From: Actinoplanes nipponensis
GTDB lineage: Bacteria > Actinomycetota > Actinomycetes > Mycobacteriales > Micromonosporaceae
Direction of reading: 5' to 3'
Assembly: GCF_016862275.1 (NCBI RefSeq)
Contig: NZ_BOMQ01000071.1
Location: 1 to 64,000 of the forward strand
Length of the DNA stretch: 64,000 nt
The notes below the pieces were generated by a model that had not been told where the DNA came from, did not search any database, and saw only the letters and a list, made by a program, of their open reading frames with translations. A program made the position numbers and the translations under genes. The first letter of the stretch is position 1. Every line of letters begins with the position of its first letter. Below, one piece after another: positions 24,047 to 32,558 of the stretch.

Positions 24047-25318
24047 ATGGGATTTCGTGGAGAACGGTCGACGGGCGTGACAGCGTCACCGCTGACCGCC
24101 CGGGCCGGGCGACGGCCGTGGCGGGTCGCCGTGGCGGCCCTGGCGACCGCGGGTGTGCTGCTGACGGCGGGTTGCAGCGGCGACGACGCCGAGACCCCCT
24201 CGTGGCAGGGCGGCTCCCAGGGTGACGGATCCGGGGCCTCGCCGGCGCCGGCGCCCGCGCCGACGCTGAGCACGGTGGCCGTGACCTCTCCGGCCCCGGA
24301 CGCCAAGGACGTCGAGGCGGCCACCGAGATCAAGTACGACACCGAGGACGCCGAGAACACCACCGTCGAGGTCAAGGACGCCGACGGCGCCGAGGTCAAG
24401 GGCACCCTCGACAAGGACAAGAAGGTCTTCATCCCGGCCAAGGCGCTCGGCTGGGGCAAGACCTACACGGTCACGGTCAACGGCACCCCCTCCGGCGACA
24501 AGGGCGGCAGCACGTCCAGCACCTTCACGGTGATGAAGAAGCCGGCGAAGCTGGTCCGCGTCACGAGCTTCCTCGCCGACGGGCAGACCGTGGGCGTCGG
24601 CATGCCGATGATCGTCCGGTTCGGCCGCTCGGTGCCGGAGAAGTACCGCGACGACGTCCAGCGCCGCATGACGGTGACGGCGACGCCGGCCCAGGAGGGC
24701 ATCTGGCACTGGACCAGCCCCACCGAGGTGCACTACCGCCCGAAGACGTACTGGAAGCCCTACACCAAGATCTTCTACAAGGTGCAGCTGGCCGGGGTGC
24801 CGATGGGCGACGGCTGGTACGGCCGCTCCGACCTGACCGTGGACCTCAAGGTCGGCCGGTCGTTCGTGATGACGGTCTCCAACAAGACCAAGAAGATGAT
24901 CGTCAAGCAGGACGGCAAGGTCATCAAGACCATCCCGGTCAGCCTCGGCAAGAAGAGCACCCCCTCGTCGAGCGGCACGATGCTCGTCATCGAGAAGAAG
25001 GAACACACCGTCTTCGACACGCTCGAGGAGCTCGGCCCCGAGAAGGGCTACCGCACCAAGATCGACTTTGCCCAGCGGATCACCTGGAGCGGCCAGTTCA
25101 TCCACGCCGCGCCGTGGTCCGAGGGCGTGCAGGGCCGCACCAACGTCTCGCACGGCTGTGTCAACGTCTCGATGGCCATGGGCAAGTGGCTGTTCTCCCG
25201 CACGATGCTCGGTGACCCGATCACGGTCAGCGGCACCGAGGAGAAGCTGAAGAACGGCAACGGCTGGACCGACTGGAACATGAGCTGGGACGACTACAAG
25301 AAGGGCAGCGCCATCTGA
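24047..25318 (+). CDS. L,D-transpeptidase lipoprotein (second of tandem pair)
   Basis: The 423-aa paralog of the preceding gene has the same layout: a signal peptide with lipobox LLTAGC, an Asp/Glu/Lys-rich Ig-like domain, a second Ig-like domain, and a YkuD domain with FIHAAPWS and SHGCVNVSM. LGKKSTPSSSGTM is shared word for word with the first copy. The 143-nt gap between the genes may carry a separate promoter. A strong terminator follows. Confidence 0.9.
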   Translation: MGFRGERSTGVTASPLTARAGRRPWRVAVAALATAGVLLTAGCSGDDAETPSWQGGSQGDGSGASPAPAPAPTLSTVAVTSPAPDAKDVEAATEIKYDTEDAENTTVEVKDADGAEVKGTLDKDKKVFIPAKALGWGKTYTVTVNGTPSGDKGGSTSSTFTVMKKPAKLVRVTSFLADGQTVGVGMPMIVRFGRSVPEKYRDDVQRRMTVTATPAQEGIWHWTSPTEVHYRPKTYWKPYTKIFYKVQLAGVPMGDGWYGRSDLTVDLKVGRSFVMTVSNKTKKMIVKQDGKVIKTIPVSLGKKSTPSSSGTMLVIEKKEHTVFDTLEELGPEKGYRTKIDFAQRITWSGQFIHAAPWSEGVQGRTNVSHGCVNVSMAMGKWLFSRTMLGDPITVSGTEEKLKNGNGWTDWNMSWDDYKKGSAI

Positions 25319-25333
25319 GCGCACCCCTGAGCA

Positions 25334-25364
25334 CGCGGGCCGGTCGGTTTCCGACCGGCCCGCG
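25334..25364 (+). terminator. Strong hairpin terminator after the Ldt pair
   Basis: The perfect 14-bp stem CGCGGGCCGGTCGG / CCGACCGGCCCGCG has a TTT loop and starts 16 nt after the Ldt stop codon. A short CCGTTT run follows. Confidence 0.85.
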
Positions 25365-25409
25365 CGCCGTTTCCCCGGCGGGCGCGCCCGCCGGTCTTAC
25401 GCTGTGCTG

Positions 25410-25883
25410 ATGCCAAGATCACCGCTCGCTGTCGTGCCGTTCGTCCTGCTCCTCGCGGGTACGGTCGCGGGCTGTTCCCACCCGTCGCATCAGGCGGCCA
25501 CGCCGTCACCGGCCGCCGCGCCCAGCGTCTCGCCCGCGATGGCCGGTCAGACCGCTGCCGGGAACGCCCCCGCCGGGGCCACGCCGGCCGGGGAGGTGGC
25601 CTCGGTTGACGAGCCACCCGGCGCGCTCACCTGCGGCAAGGCGGTCCGCGCGGTCCGCGACGCCTCCCTGATGCAGCCGGGCGTGATCGCCGACATCGCC
25701 GGCGCCGCCGGCACGGCGGACGCCCCGGTGGCCGACGCGGCGCAGGCCCTGTCGGCGGCCTACACGAAGGCGGTGGCCGCCCACGGCACCGACGCGGAAC
25801 CGGACGCGGTCGCGGCGGTCAGCGCCGCCGCCGCCGAACTGGTCGCGATCTGCGACGACTCGGGCCTGGCCACGACAGGCTGA
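25410..25883 (+). CDS. Small secreted lipoprotein, function unknown
   Basis: The 157-aa protein has a signal peptide ending in lipobox VAGC, an Ala/Pro/Thr linker to about residue 60, and a small helical domain with two cysteines (LTCGKAVRAVRDASLMQPG and VAICDDSG) that may form a disulfide. No family is recognised. GTG 25404 is an alternative start two codons earlier. It follows the Ldt terminator, so it is a separate transcript. Confidence 0.65.
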   Translation: MPRSPLAVVPFVLLLAGTVAGCSHPSHQAATPSPAAAPSVSPAMAGQTAAGNAPAGATPAGEVASVDEPPGALTCGKAVRAVRDASLMQPGVIADIAGAAGTADAPVADAAQALSAAYTKAVAAHGTDAEPDAVAAVSAAAAELVAICDDSGLATTG

Positions 25884-25968
25884 GCCCCCACCCGGCCCGC
25901 CGACCGCCGCGGTCGGACCGCCAGACGTCCTCGACCCGCCAACCCTCCGGCCCGTCGAGGCCGTCATC

Positions 25969-26090
25969 CTTCCGGGCCTTCCGGGCCTTCCGGGCCTTCC
26001 GGGCCGTCGGGGCCGTCGGGGCGGTCAGCCTTCCGGCTCGTCGGGCCGCCTGCCCTCTGGGCCGCCTGCCCTCTGGGCCGCCTGCCCTCC
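25969..26090. repeat. Tandem minisatellite-like repeats
   Basis: Four exact CTTCCGGGC 9-mers (25969-26004) run into two CGTCGGGGC units (26005-26022). After a short spacer come three 16-mers GGGCCGCCTGCCCTC(T/C) (26043-26090). They fill the gap between the lipoprotein and nucleotidyltransferase genes. The 25884-26178 gap contains nothing else that I can identify. Confidence 0.9.
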
Positions 26091-26178
26091 GGGCCGTCGG
26101 GGCGGCCGGCTCTCCGGCTCGTCGGGGCCGCCAAGCCGCCGCGCCGCCCGGGCCACCGAATGCACCCACCAGGACCGG

Positions 26179-26973
26179 ATGCGGGCGCTCGCTACCGTGG
26201 GCCCGGTGACCGACCAGCTCGACCAAGCCGTCGCCGCCACCTGCGCGGCCTACCTCGACCTGGCCGACCGCCACGCCCCCGGCCTCGTCCAGGGCCTCTA
26301 CCTCCAGGGATCCATCGCGCTCGGCGACTACCGCCCCGGCGTCAGCGACATCGACTTCGTCGCCGTGGTCTCCGGCCGGCCCGACCTGTCCGCCCTGCGC
26401 GCGGTGCACGGCCACCTCCGGCGGTCCCACGGCGGCACCCCCTTCGACGGCCTGTACGTCACCGCCGAGGATCTCCGGCGTGATCCCGCCGCCGGCCCGC
26501 CCGGTCCGGCGGTGCACGAGTGGCGGGTCGAGCCCGCGTCGGCCTTCGAACGCCATCTCGTCACCTGGCACGTGCTGGCGCAGGGCGGTGTCGCCGTGCG
26601 CGGTCCCTCGGTGGCCGAGCTCGGCATCCACACCGACTGGCCCGCGCTGGCCGCCGGCACCCGGGAGAACCTCGCCGGCTACTGGACCCGCTGGCGCGAC
26701 CGCACCGCGCGCGGGCCGGTCGGCTACAGCGCCCGGGCGACCGCCTGGGGTGTGCTCGGCGCCGCCCGGCTGCGGCATACGCTCGCCGCCGGGCGGGTCA
26801 CCGCGAAGACCGAGGCCGCCCGGTACGCCCTGGACACCTACGACGAGCGCTGGCACCGGGTGATCCGGGAGGCCCGGCGGATCCGGGTCGGCGGGCCGGC
26901 GCTGTACCGGGGGCCGGTACGCCGGCACGCCGACCTGATGGGCTTCCTGCGGGTGGTGCTGGAGGCCGGGTGA
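26179..26973 (+). CDS. Nucleotidyltransferase-domain protein (aminoglycoside adenylyltransferase-like)
   Basis: The 264-aa protein has the minimal nucleotidyltransferase signature YLQGSIALGDYRPGVSDIDFVAVV (read in parts: GS at about 47-48, D-x-D in SDIDF). The helical remainder has FERHLVTWHVLAQGGVAVRGP, similar to AadA/ANT(3'')-type and DUF4111 enzymes. It could adenylylate an antibiotic or another small molecule. GTG 26206 is an alternative start. No resistance context is seen. Confidence 0.7.
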   Translation: MRALATVGPVTDQLDQAVAATCAAYLDLADRHAPGLVQGLYLQGSIALGDYRPGVSDIDFVAVVSGRPDLSALRAVHGHLRRSHGGTPFDGLYVTAEDLRRDPAAGPPGPAVHEWRVEPASAFERHLVTWHVLAQGGVAVRGPSVAELGIHTDWPALAAGTRENLAGYWTRWRDRTARGPVGYSARATAWGVLGAARLRHTLAAGRVTAKTEAARYALDTYDERWHRVIREARRIRVGGPALYRGPVRRHADLMGFLRVVLEAG

Positions 26974-26979
26974 GCACCC

Positions 26980-27345
26980 TCAGACGATGCTCGCGTGGGC
27001 CGTGATGATGCGCCAGCCGTGCCCCGGGTCGTGCACCCACGTGCGGGTGTAGCGCATGCGGGCCTCGAACGGGGTGCCGTCGATGCTGCCGCGCAGGGTG
27101 CCCAGGAACCAGGTGATCCCGGTCGTCCCGGCCACCAGCGCGGTCACGTCCTCCTCGTGCAGGGCCTCGATCACCTGTGTCCCGGTGCGGTGCACCCGCA
27201 GGTCGTCGTGCTTGCCGTAGAGCGCGCCGTCGGGGCCGGTGAAGACCAGCCGGTCGTCGAGCAGCGTGTCGAGCGCCGCCACGTCCGAGGCCAGCTGGGC
27301 GGCCTGCAGGCGGCGTTCCGCGGCAAGTAGTTCCTTCTCGTCCAC
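26980..27345 (-). CDS. SnoaL/DUF4440-like NTF2-fold protein
   Basis: The 121-aa protein with the NTF2-like pattern LLAAERRLQAAQLASDVAAL, then LLDDRLVFTGPDG and RYTRTWVHDPGHGWRIITAHAS, matches small DUF4440 proteins. Ligand or substrate is unknown. It is followed 20 nt upstream by another NTF2-fold gene on the same strand; the two probably form an operon divergent from the ECF sigma gene. Confidence 0.78.
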   Translation of the reverse strand: MDEKELLAAERRLQAAQLASDVAALDTLLDDRLVFTGPDGALYGKHDDLRVHRTGTQVIEALHEEDVTALVAGTTGITWFLGTLRGSIDGTPFEARMRYTRTWVHDPGHGWRIITAHASIV

Positions 27346-27365
27346 CGGTACCTCCCGTTCCGACG

Positions 27366-27737
27366 TCAGGGTATGGCCTGCCGCGCGGCCGCGAACGGGA
27401 CCCGGTCGAAGATGAAGCGGCTGTAGGTGATCCGGCCGTGCGCGACGGTCAGGAACTCGGCCCCGGGGCCGCTGGCCACGAGCGCCGAGCTGGTGTCGTA
27501 CATCATCAGGGCCTTGTCCTCGTCGCCGAAGGCGGCGATCAGCGTGGCGCTGTGCAGCAACTGGGCGAAGGGCGCGAGGAAGGCGCGGAAGGCATCGCGG
27601 CCTTCGAGACGGCCCGCCGGCGCGTCGCAGACGATGTCGTCGGCGACGTAGCCGAAGGCCAGGTCGAGGTCCTTGGTCGTCCAGGCCGCGTGGTACGCCA
27701 GGGCCACGCGCAGGGCGGTGCTCGCTTCTTCGGGCAT
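27366..27737 (-). CDS. SnoaL-like NTF2-fold protein
   Basis: The 123-aa protein MPEEASTALRVALAYHAAWT... has the SnoaL features YVADDIVCDAPAGRLEGRDAFRAF and TVAHGRITYSRFIFDR. The ATG at 27737 has GGAAGGTGACC upstream. It is divergent from the sigma factor gene across 96 nt, and that sigma factor itself carries a SnoaL domain, so a functional link is plausible. Confidence 0.78.
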   Translation of the reverse strand: MPEEASTALRVALAYHAAWTTKDLDLAFGYVADDIVCDAPAGRLEGRDAFRAFLAPFAQLLHSATLIAAFGDEDKALMMYDTSSALVASGPGAEFLTVAHGRITYSRFIFDRVPFAAARQAIP

Positions 27738-27833
27738 CGGGGTCACCTTCCGGGTCGGTCGTGAGCGGTTCCCTTGTTGAGACACCGGCACAGCCGCGAT
27801 CGGAACGGTGCGGGCGGGTGAGATGCTGCGGTC

Positions 27834-28790
27834 GTGGACGGTACGGGGTTCGCCGAGCTCGTCGAGCCGCACCGCCGTGAGCTTCTGTTGCACTGCTACC
27901 GGATGCTGGGCTCGCTGAGCGACGCCGAGGACGTCCTGCAGGAGACGCTGGTGGCCGCCTGGAAGGGCCTGCCCGAGTTCCGCGGGCGGTCGTCGCTGCG
28001 CTCGTGGCTCTACCGGATCGCGACCAACCGCTGTCTCAACGCGCGGCGCGACGCCGGCCGGCGCGTCCCGGCGGCGCCGACGCCCCCGTTCGAGCCGCCC
28101 GCGCCGACCCGCCGGGACGCGGTGACCTGGCTTCAGCCGTGGCCCGACGCGCTGCTGGAGCAGGTGCCCGACATCGCTCCCGGCCCCGAGGCCCGGTACG
28201 CGATGAAGGAGGCGGTGGAGCTGGCGTTCATCGCCGCGCTCCAGCGGCTCCCGCCCCGGCAGGCCGCGGTCCTGATCCTGCGGGACGTCCTGGGCTACTC
28301 GTCCGCCGAGGTCGCCGGGATGCTCGCGATGACCCCCACGGTGGTCAAGGGGGTGCTCCAGCGGGCCCGCTCCGCCGCGGGGGACGGCCGGGCGGAGCCG
28401 GGGGACGAGGGGCTGGCGCAGCGCTTCGCGGAGGCGTTCACGGCCGGCGACATCGACGCGGTCGTCGCGCTGCTGGCCGACGACGCCTGGCTGACCATGC
28501 CGCCGGCGCCGCACGAGTACCGCGGGCCCGCGGCGATCGGGGCGTTCCTGCGGGCCAGCGACGTATGGCGCGGGCCGCGCCGGATGCTGCTCGTCCCGGC
28601 TCGGGTGAACACGCAGCCGGCGTACGCCTGCTATCTGGCCGGTCCCGGCGAGCCGGTCGCCCGGCCGGCCGGGCTGATGGTGGTCACCGTGCGCGGCGAT
28701 CGGATCGGCGCGCTGACGCGTTTCCACGACAACGCCGCGCTGGCCCGGCTCGGCCTGCTCGAGGCGGCGGGGGTCACTTCGGCTGGATGA
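27834..28790 (+). CDS. ECF sigma factor with C-terminal SnoaL domain (SigJ/ECF41-type)
   Basis: The 318-aa protein has region 2 at about 8-75 (YRMLGSLSDAEDVLQETLVAAW, FRGRSSLRSWLYRIATNRCLNARR), region 4 at about 130-180 (LPPRQAAVLILRDVLGYSSAEVAGML, MTPTVVKGVLQRAR) and a SnoaL-like domain from about 195 (FAEAFTAGDIDAVVALLADDAW). In this class the C-terminal domain modulates sigma activity in place of an anti-sigma factor. The GTG start is at 27834. Its tail overlaps the convergent PRC-barrel gene by 17 nt. Confidence 0.9.
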   Translation: MDGTGFAELVEPHRRELLLHCYRMLGSLSDAEDVLQETLVAAWKGLPEFRGRSSLRSWLYRIATNRCLNARRDAGRRVPAAPTPPFEPPAPTRRDAVTWLQPWPDALLEQVPDIAPGPEARYAMKEAVELAFIAALQRLPPRQAAVLILRDVLGYSSAEVAGMLAMTPTVVKGVLQRARSAAGDGRAEPGDEGLAQRFAEAFTAGDIDAVVALLADDAWLTMPPAPHEYRGPAAIGAFLRASDVWRGPRRMLLVPARVNTQPAYACYLAGPGEPVARPAGLMVVTVRGDRIGALTRFHDNAALARLGLLEAAGVTSAG

Positions 28791-29118
28791 GCCAGTTCCA
28801 CGCCCGGCGCAGGCCGTCGCCGAACGAGTCGTCGGCCCGGGCGAGGGTTTCCTCGCTGGGCTCGGGCAGCTCGGCGGCGGGGACCGCCACGATGACCCCG
28901 TGTTCGAAGAGGCCGTCGACCTGGGTGGCGTTCGCGTACCGGTGGCCGTCCGCCGTCTTCACGACCAGGCCGTGGAAGATCTCGTCCTGGTCGTCGGAGA
29001 GCACGTGCTCGACCGTGCCGACCTTGTCGCCCGCGCGGTCGTAGACCGGCGTGCCGTCGGCGAGGACCAGGAACGACTGCGGGGCCCCGAGGTCTTCGGG
29101 GGCGGTGTTGTCCGACAT
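28774..29118 (-). CDS. PRC-barrel domain protein
   Basis: The 114-aa protein has LADGTPVYDRAGDKVGTVEHVL and DEIFHGLVVKTADGHRY, the beta-barrel pattern of PRC-type proteins that tune larger complexes. The C-terminus is helical and Trp-containing (LRRAWNWLIQP). It is a standalone gene, convergent with the ECF sigma gene. Confidence 0.75.
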   Translation of the reverse strand: MSDNTAPEDLGAPQSFLVLADGTPVYDRAGDKVGTVEHVLSDDQDEIFHGLVVKTADGHRYANATQVDGLFEHGVIVAVPAAELPEPSEETLARADDSFGDGLRRAWNWLIQPK

Positions 29119-29158
29119 GGTCCCGGTGGTACCCCGCGGGGCCGCGCGGTAACCGGCG

Positions 29159-29590
29159 TCAGTCGCTCGGCGGGAGCAGCGCCACCTCGCGGTAGAAGCG
29201 GTCGATCGTGCGGACCGTCGCCTCGAACTCGTCCAGCCCGAACGGCTTGGTCACGTAGGCGTTCGCGCGGTGCTGGTAGCTGGACGCGATGTCCGGGGCC
29301 GCGCCGGAGGTGGTCAGGATGATGACCGGGATGGCCTTCAGCCGGTCGTCCGTCTTGATCGCCGCGAGCGTCTCGCGGCCGTCCATCCGCGGCATGTTGA
29401 GGTCGAGCAGGATCAGGTCCGGCCGCTGCGCGTCCTCGTACGGGGAGGTACGCAGCAGGTAGTCGAGCGCCTCGCGCCCGTCCGCCACCCGGTTGACCGT
29501 CGTCTGTTGCTCGGAGCTCTCGAGCGCCTCCGAGATCATCAGGGCGTCGGCATCGTCGTCGTCCACGACGAGGATCTCGAGACTCCGCAC
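29159..29590 (-). CDS. Single-domain response regulator
   Basis: This 143-aa receiver domain without output module has the acidic pocket in LVVDDDDADAL, phosphoacceptor in LILLDLNMPRMDG, VIILTTSG, and lysine in YVTKPFGLDEF. It is of the Rcp1/CheY-like kind often paired with phytochrome or bacteriophytochrome kinases, but no kinase is adjacent. GTG 29590 is chosen because AAGGGGG lies just upstream; a longer ATG version exists but starts in the leader. Confidence 0.88.
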   Translation of the reverse strand: MRSLEILVVDDDDADALMISEALESSEQQTTVNRVADGREALDYLLRTSPYEDAQRPDLILLDLNMPRMDGRETLAAIKTDDRLKAIPVIILTTSGAAPDIASSYQHRANAYVTKPFGLDEFEATVRTIDRFYREVALLPPSD

Positions 29591-29686
29591 CGCTACCCCC
29601 TTGTTTGCAGTTCGGCAAGCATAGGGGGTGGGGCTGTCCGGGGCCACCGCCGCGGGGAAGGAATGCGGCGGCGTGGCGCGGCACGG

Positions 29687-29860
29687 CTAGGGGGCGGTGC
29701 CGGCGCTCGGGCCCGAGGGGGCCGCGACGGTGTCGGCCAGCGCGGTGACGTGCCCGCCGAGCAGGGTCACGGCGGCGATGACGATGACCACGATCAGGCC
29801 CGCGAGCAGGACGTACTCGATGACGGTGGCACCCTGGTCGGCCGGCCGGGCGTGCGACAT
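29687..29860 (-). CDS. Flp/Fap-type pilin
   Basis: This 57-aa small pilin starts at ATG 29860 behind AAGGAG. The N-terminus SHARPADQGATVIEY carries the Flp prepilin signature with Glu15-Tyr16 leading into a hydrophobic helix (VLLAGLIVVIVIAAVTLLGG). Class IVb pilins of this form are assembled by tad machinery. No tad or rcp genes occur in the window, so the assembly apparatus must be elsewhere or the gene is an orphan. Confidence 0.8.
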   Translation of the reverse strand: MSHARPADQGATVIEYVLLAGLIVVIVIAAVTLLGGHVTALADTVAAPSGPSAGTAP

Positions 29861-29941
29861 CGTGGGTCTCCTTCAGCGGTGCCGGGTCCTGTCCCGTCTG
29901 TATCGGCCCCGCGTGCGGTCACTCAAGGTTTCGCCCGGCGC

Positions 29942-30292
29942 TCAGGCCGGATCGGCGAACCAGCCGGCGACCTGGTCGGGCGGCAGGTCGAAGCCGGTGG
30001 CCCGGGTGCCGGCCCAGTTGACCCCGACCAGCAGGCCGTCGCTGTGCAGGCCGGGCAGCCAGCTGTCGAGCCAGTCGGCCACCGGGATCTCCACCACGTC
30101 GAACCCGCGGTACGCGGTGACGGCGCCGACCACCCGCTCGGCCCGGGTGGGCTTGGACCAGAACGGCATGGCGCGGCGGCCGTTCTCGTCGCCGGGTGCG
30201 GGGTAGCCCGCGCCGTCCCGGATCGACCAGACCCGGCCCTCGCGGGGCACGTCACGGCGGAAGGCCGCCGTGTGGGCCGCACTGAGCGACAT
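29942..30292 (-). CDS. DUF2750-like small protein
   Basis: The 116-aa cytosolic protein is rich in Trp and Pro (EGRVWSIRDGAGYPAP, AMPFWSKPTRAERVV, VEIPVADWLDSWLPGL, LVGVNWAGTRATGFDL). This is the layout of DUF2750 proteins, whose function is unknown. It is monocistronic and preceded by GGAGACACC. Confidence 0.65.
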   Translation of the reverse strand: MSLSAAHTAAFRRDVPREGRVWSIRDGAGYPAPGDENGRRAMPFWSKPTRAERVVGAVTAYRGFDVVEIPVADWLDSWLPGLHSDGLLVGVNWAGTRATGFDLPPDQVAGWFADPA

Positions 30293-30439
30293 GGTGTCTC
30301 CTTTCGGGCGCTGACCCCACCATCGTCGCGTATCGGGGCTTTACCGGTGATTTGAACAGGTAAATCAGTGAGCAGGGGCAGGCGGTGCACCAGCTCGACG
30401 ATCCGGTTGCGCGGCCCGAGCACCTGCGCAACGACCGGA

Positions 30440-31063
30440 TCAGCCCGGTCCGTCCCTGAGCCCGGCCAGCTGGCGGTCGTGCCGCCGGGAGAACAGGAGC
30501 TGGCTGACGACCGCGCCGCACATCGCCAGGAACATGTCCCACTGGGTGTCCCACACGTCGCCCTGCGCGCCGAGGAAGTCGTCGGCCGCGCTGCCGCCGA
30601 TCAGCGCCGACCACCACTCGAAGAACTCCCAGCACGCGCTCACGGCCAGCACGACGCAGACGACCAGCGCGAAGAGCCAGCCGCCGGGACGCAGCGGGGT
30701 GCGGCGCAGCAGGATCTCGCGGGCGATGATCGCCGGGGTGATGCCCTGGAAGAGGTGCCCGAGCCGGTCGTACGGGTTGCGGTCCAGCCCGAACAGGTCC
30801 TGCACCCACTCGCCGGCCGGCACCTGGGCGTACGTCCAGTGGCCGCCGATCATCAGGATCAGCGCCTGGGCCAGGATCAGCCGGTAGGCCAGCGGGGTCA
30901 GCGGGAAACGCCGGTACGTCAGCACCAGGATCGGCGCCGCGATCAGGGCGGGCAGCACCTCGAGCAGCCAGGTGCCGGACGAGTACGGGCGGATCGCGGA
31001 GATCGCCAGGGCGAGGGCGCCGGCGCCCAGCAGGAGGGACGGTTCGCGGCGTGCCTCAGTCAT
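30440..31063 (-). CDS. DUF2238/YjdF-like integral membrane protein
   Basis: The 207-aa protein has six likely membrane helices and the DUF2238 signature DLFGLDRNPYDRLGHLFQG, then WEFFEWWSALIGG and GDVWDTQWDMFLAMCGA. The function is unknown. The start is ATG 31063, where GGTACGT-free leader continues to the divergent GNAT gene 67 nt away. Confidence 0.82.
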   Translation of the reverse strand: MTEARREPSLLLGAGALALAISAIRPYSSGTWLLEVLPALIAAPILVLTYRRFPLTPLAYRLILAQALILMIGGHWTYAQVPAGEWVQDLFGLDRNPYDRLGHLFQGITPAIIAREILLRRTPLRPGGWLFALVVCVVLAVSACWEFFEWWSALIGGSAADDFLGAQGDVWDTQWDMFLAMCGAVVSQLLFSRRHDRQLAGLRDGPG

Positions 31064-31130
31064 GCCGGGAATCGTGTCAGGGCGACCGGCCGCGTGGCTG
31101 AGTACCCGGGCCCGACCTAGGGTCGGGCGC

Positions 31131-31616
31131 ATGCAGATCAGAGTGGCGACACCGCAGGACTGGCCCCGGATCTACCCGTTCTGGGCGCGCATCGTGGCGG
31201 CCGGCGAGACGTACGCCTACCCGCTGGGGCTGAGCCTGGACGAGGCCCGGTCGCTGTGGATGGAGCAGCCGCCGGGGCTGACCGTGGTGGCCGTGGACGG
31301 CGACGAGATCGTCGGCTCGGCGAAGATGGGCCCGAACCGGCCGGGGCGCGGCGCGCACGTCGCGACCGGCAGTTTCATGGTGGACCCGGACCGGCAGGGA
31401 CGCGGCGTGGGTCGGGCGCTGGGCGAGTACGTCGTCGACTGGGCCCGGCGCAACGGCTATCACAGCATCCAGTTCAACGCCGTCGTCGAGGCCAACACGG
31501 CTGCCGTGCACCTGTGGCAGGAGCTGGGCTTCGAGATCGTCGGAACCGTGCCGGAGGCGTTCGATCATCGGTCGAAAGGACGAGTGGGCCTCCACGTAAT
31601 GGTCAAAAAGCTGTAA
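31131..31616 (+). CDS. GNAT-family N-acetyltransferase
   Basis: The 161-aa acyltransferase has VAVDGDEIVGSAKM, the acetyl-CoA pyrophosphate loop in VDPDRQGRGVGRALGEYV (R/Q-x-x-G-x-G/A), and NTAAVHLWQELGFEIVGTVP at the C-terminus. The substrate is unknown. The ATG at 31131 follows a short divergent promoter region. A 9-bp hairpin at 31677-31701 serves as terminator. Confidence 0.9.
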   Translation: MQIRVATPQDWPRIYPFWARIVAAGETYAYPLGLSLDEARSLWMEQPPGLTVVAVDGDEIVGSAKMGPNRPGRGAHVATGSFMVDPDRQGRGVGRALGEYVVDWARRNGYHSIQFNAVVEANTAAVHLWQELGFEIVGTVPEAFDHRSKGRVGLHVMVKKL

Positions 31617-31676
31617 TATCGCCCGAAACGCCACCAAATGTCGTAGTGAGTCCTAAATCACCCATAACCTGATCTT

Positions 31677-31701
31677 CGTCGGGCCAGCCCTCGGCCCGAC
31701 G
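31677..31701 (+). terminator. Hairpin between GNAT and secreted-protein gene
   Basis: CGTCGGGCC pairs with GGCCCGACG across a 7-nt loop. It ends 12 nt before the GGAGG Shine-Dalgarno of the next gene, so it could also act as a leader hairpin of that gene. Confidence 0.6.
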
Positions 31702-31726
31702 ACGACCTAGTTTCGGAGGAAATGGG

Positions 31727-32419
31727 ATGAACAAGTCTCGGCGTATCGGAGCCCTCGTGGCCGCCACCGCGGCCGCGGTCGGCCTGGCCACCCTGGTCGC
31801 GCCCACCGCTGCGGAAGCGTCGCGGCGGGGACCGCAGCCCGTCTCCAACTTCGTGCACCGGGTGCGGGCGCACACCGACACCTGGGTCAGCGTCCGCTGG
31901 CAGACCGACCGTCGCATCTGCGACGCCCGGGTGTGGGTGAACGGCCGGCGCGTGGACGTCGCCTACCCGCGCCACGCCCGCAGCACCTCCTTCTCCCGGG
32001 GAGACACGCTGCGTCCGGGACGCAGCGACTACACGGCGTTCCGCGTGAACGCGGACTTCAACCACTCCGGCGTGGCGCTGCTCCGCACGGTCATCGCGTA
32101 CGACCTGTGCGGCCGGCGTGACCGCACGATGTACAAGTCGTTCGGCCTGGCCATGCCGGTCGTCGCCTTCCGCCCGGGCCACGGCAACTGGCCCGGCAAC
32201 GGCAACGGCAACGGCAACTGGCCCGGCAACGGCAACGGCAACGGCAACTGGCACGGCAACGGCAACGGCGACGGGCACGGCAACTGGAACCCGGGTCAGG
32301 GCGGCATGCCGGGCCAGGGTGGCGTCCCGGCCCAGGGTGGGGCTCCGGCCCAGGGTGGGGCTCCGGCCCAGGGTGGCGCTCCGGCCAGTGGCGCTCCGGC
32401 GCAGGGCGGCCAGCAGTAA
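31727..32419 (+). CDS. Secreted protein with Gly-Asn repeat tail
   Basis: The 230-aa protein has a Sec signal peptide cleaved near AEASRRG. The body is about 110 aa (VSVRWQTDRRICDARVWVNG, YPRHARSTSFSRGDTLRPGRSDYTAF, read in parts) with two cysteines. The tail repeats NWPGNGNGNG three times and then has PAQGGA/PGQGG units. The body is homologous to the next gene, which lacks the tail. It is probably a surface or matrix protein; no named family is recognised. Confidence 0.7.
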   Translation: MNKSRRIGALVAATAAAVGLATLVAPTAAEASRRGPQPVSNFVHRVRAHTDTWVSVRWQTDRRICDARVWVNGRRVDVAYPRHARSTSFSRGDTLRPGRSDYTAFRVNADFNHSGVALLRTVIAYDLCGRRDRTMYKSFGLAMPVVAFRPGHGNWPGNGNGNGNWPGNGNGNGNWHGNGNGDGHGNWNPGQGGMPGQGGVPAQGGAPAQGGAPAQGGAPASGAPAQGGQQ

Positions 32420-32558
32420 CTCCCGATGACGGAAGGCGCGGGTGGCCGATCGGCCGCCCGCGCGTTTCGCTGCCCGGCTTTCCCCAAGATGACCCATCGT
32501 GAGAGCCACCGCCCTATCGTCGGCATTACTGGCGTTTGAGCGTGTTGAGGGAGTTCTC

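Noticed and set aside
25969..26090. CRISPR-like repeats
   Set aside because: Units are contiguous, with no spacers.
30293..30439. Minus-strand frame with LGPRNRIVELVHRLPLL
   Set aside because: It is short, lacks a start with a ribosome site, and no family is recognised.
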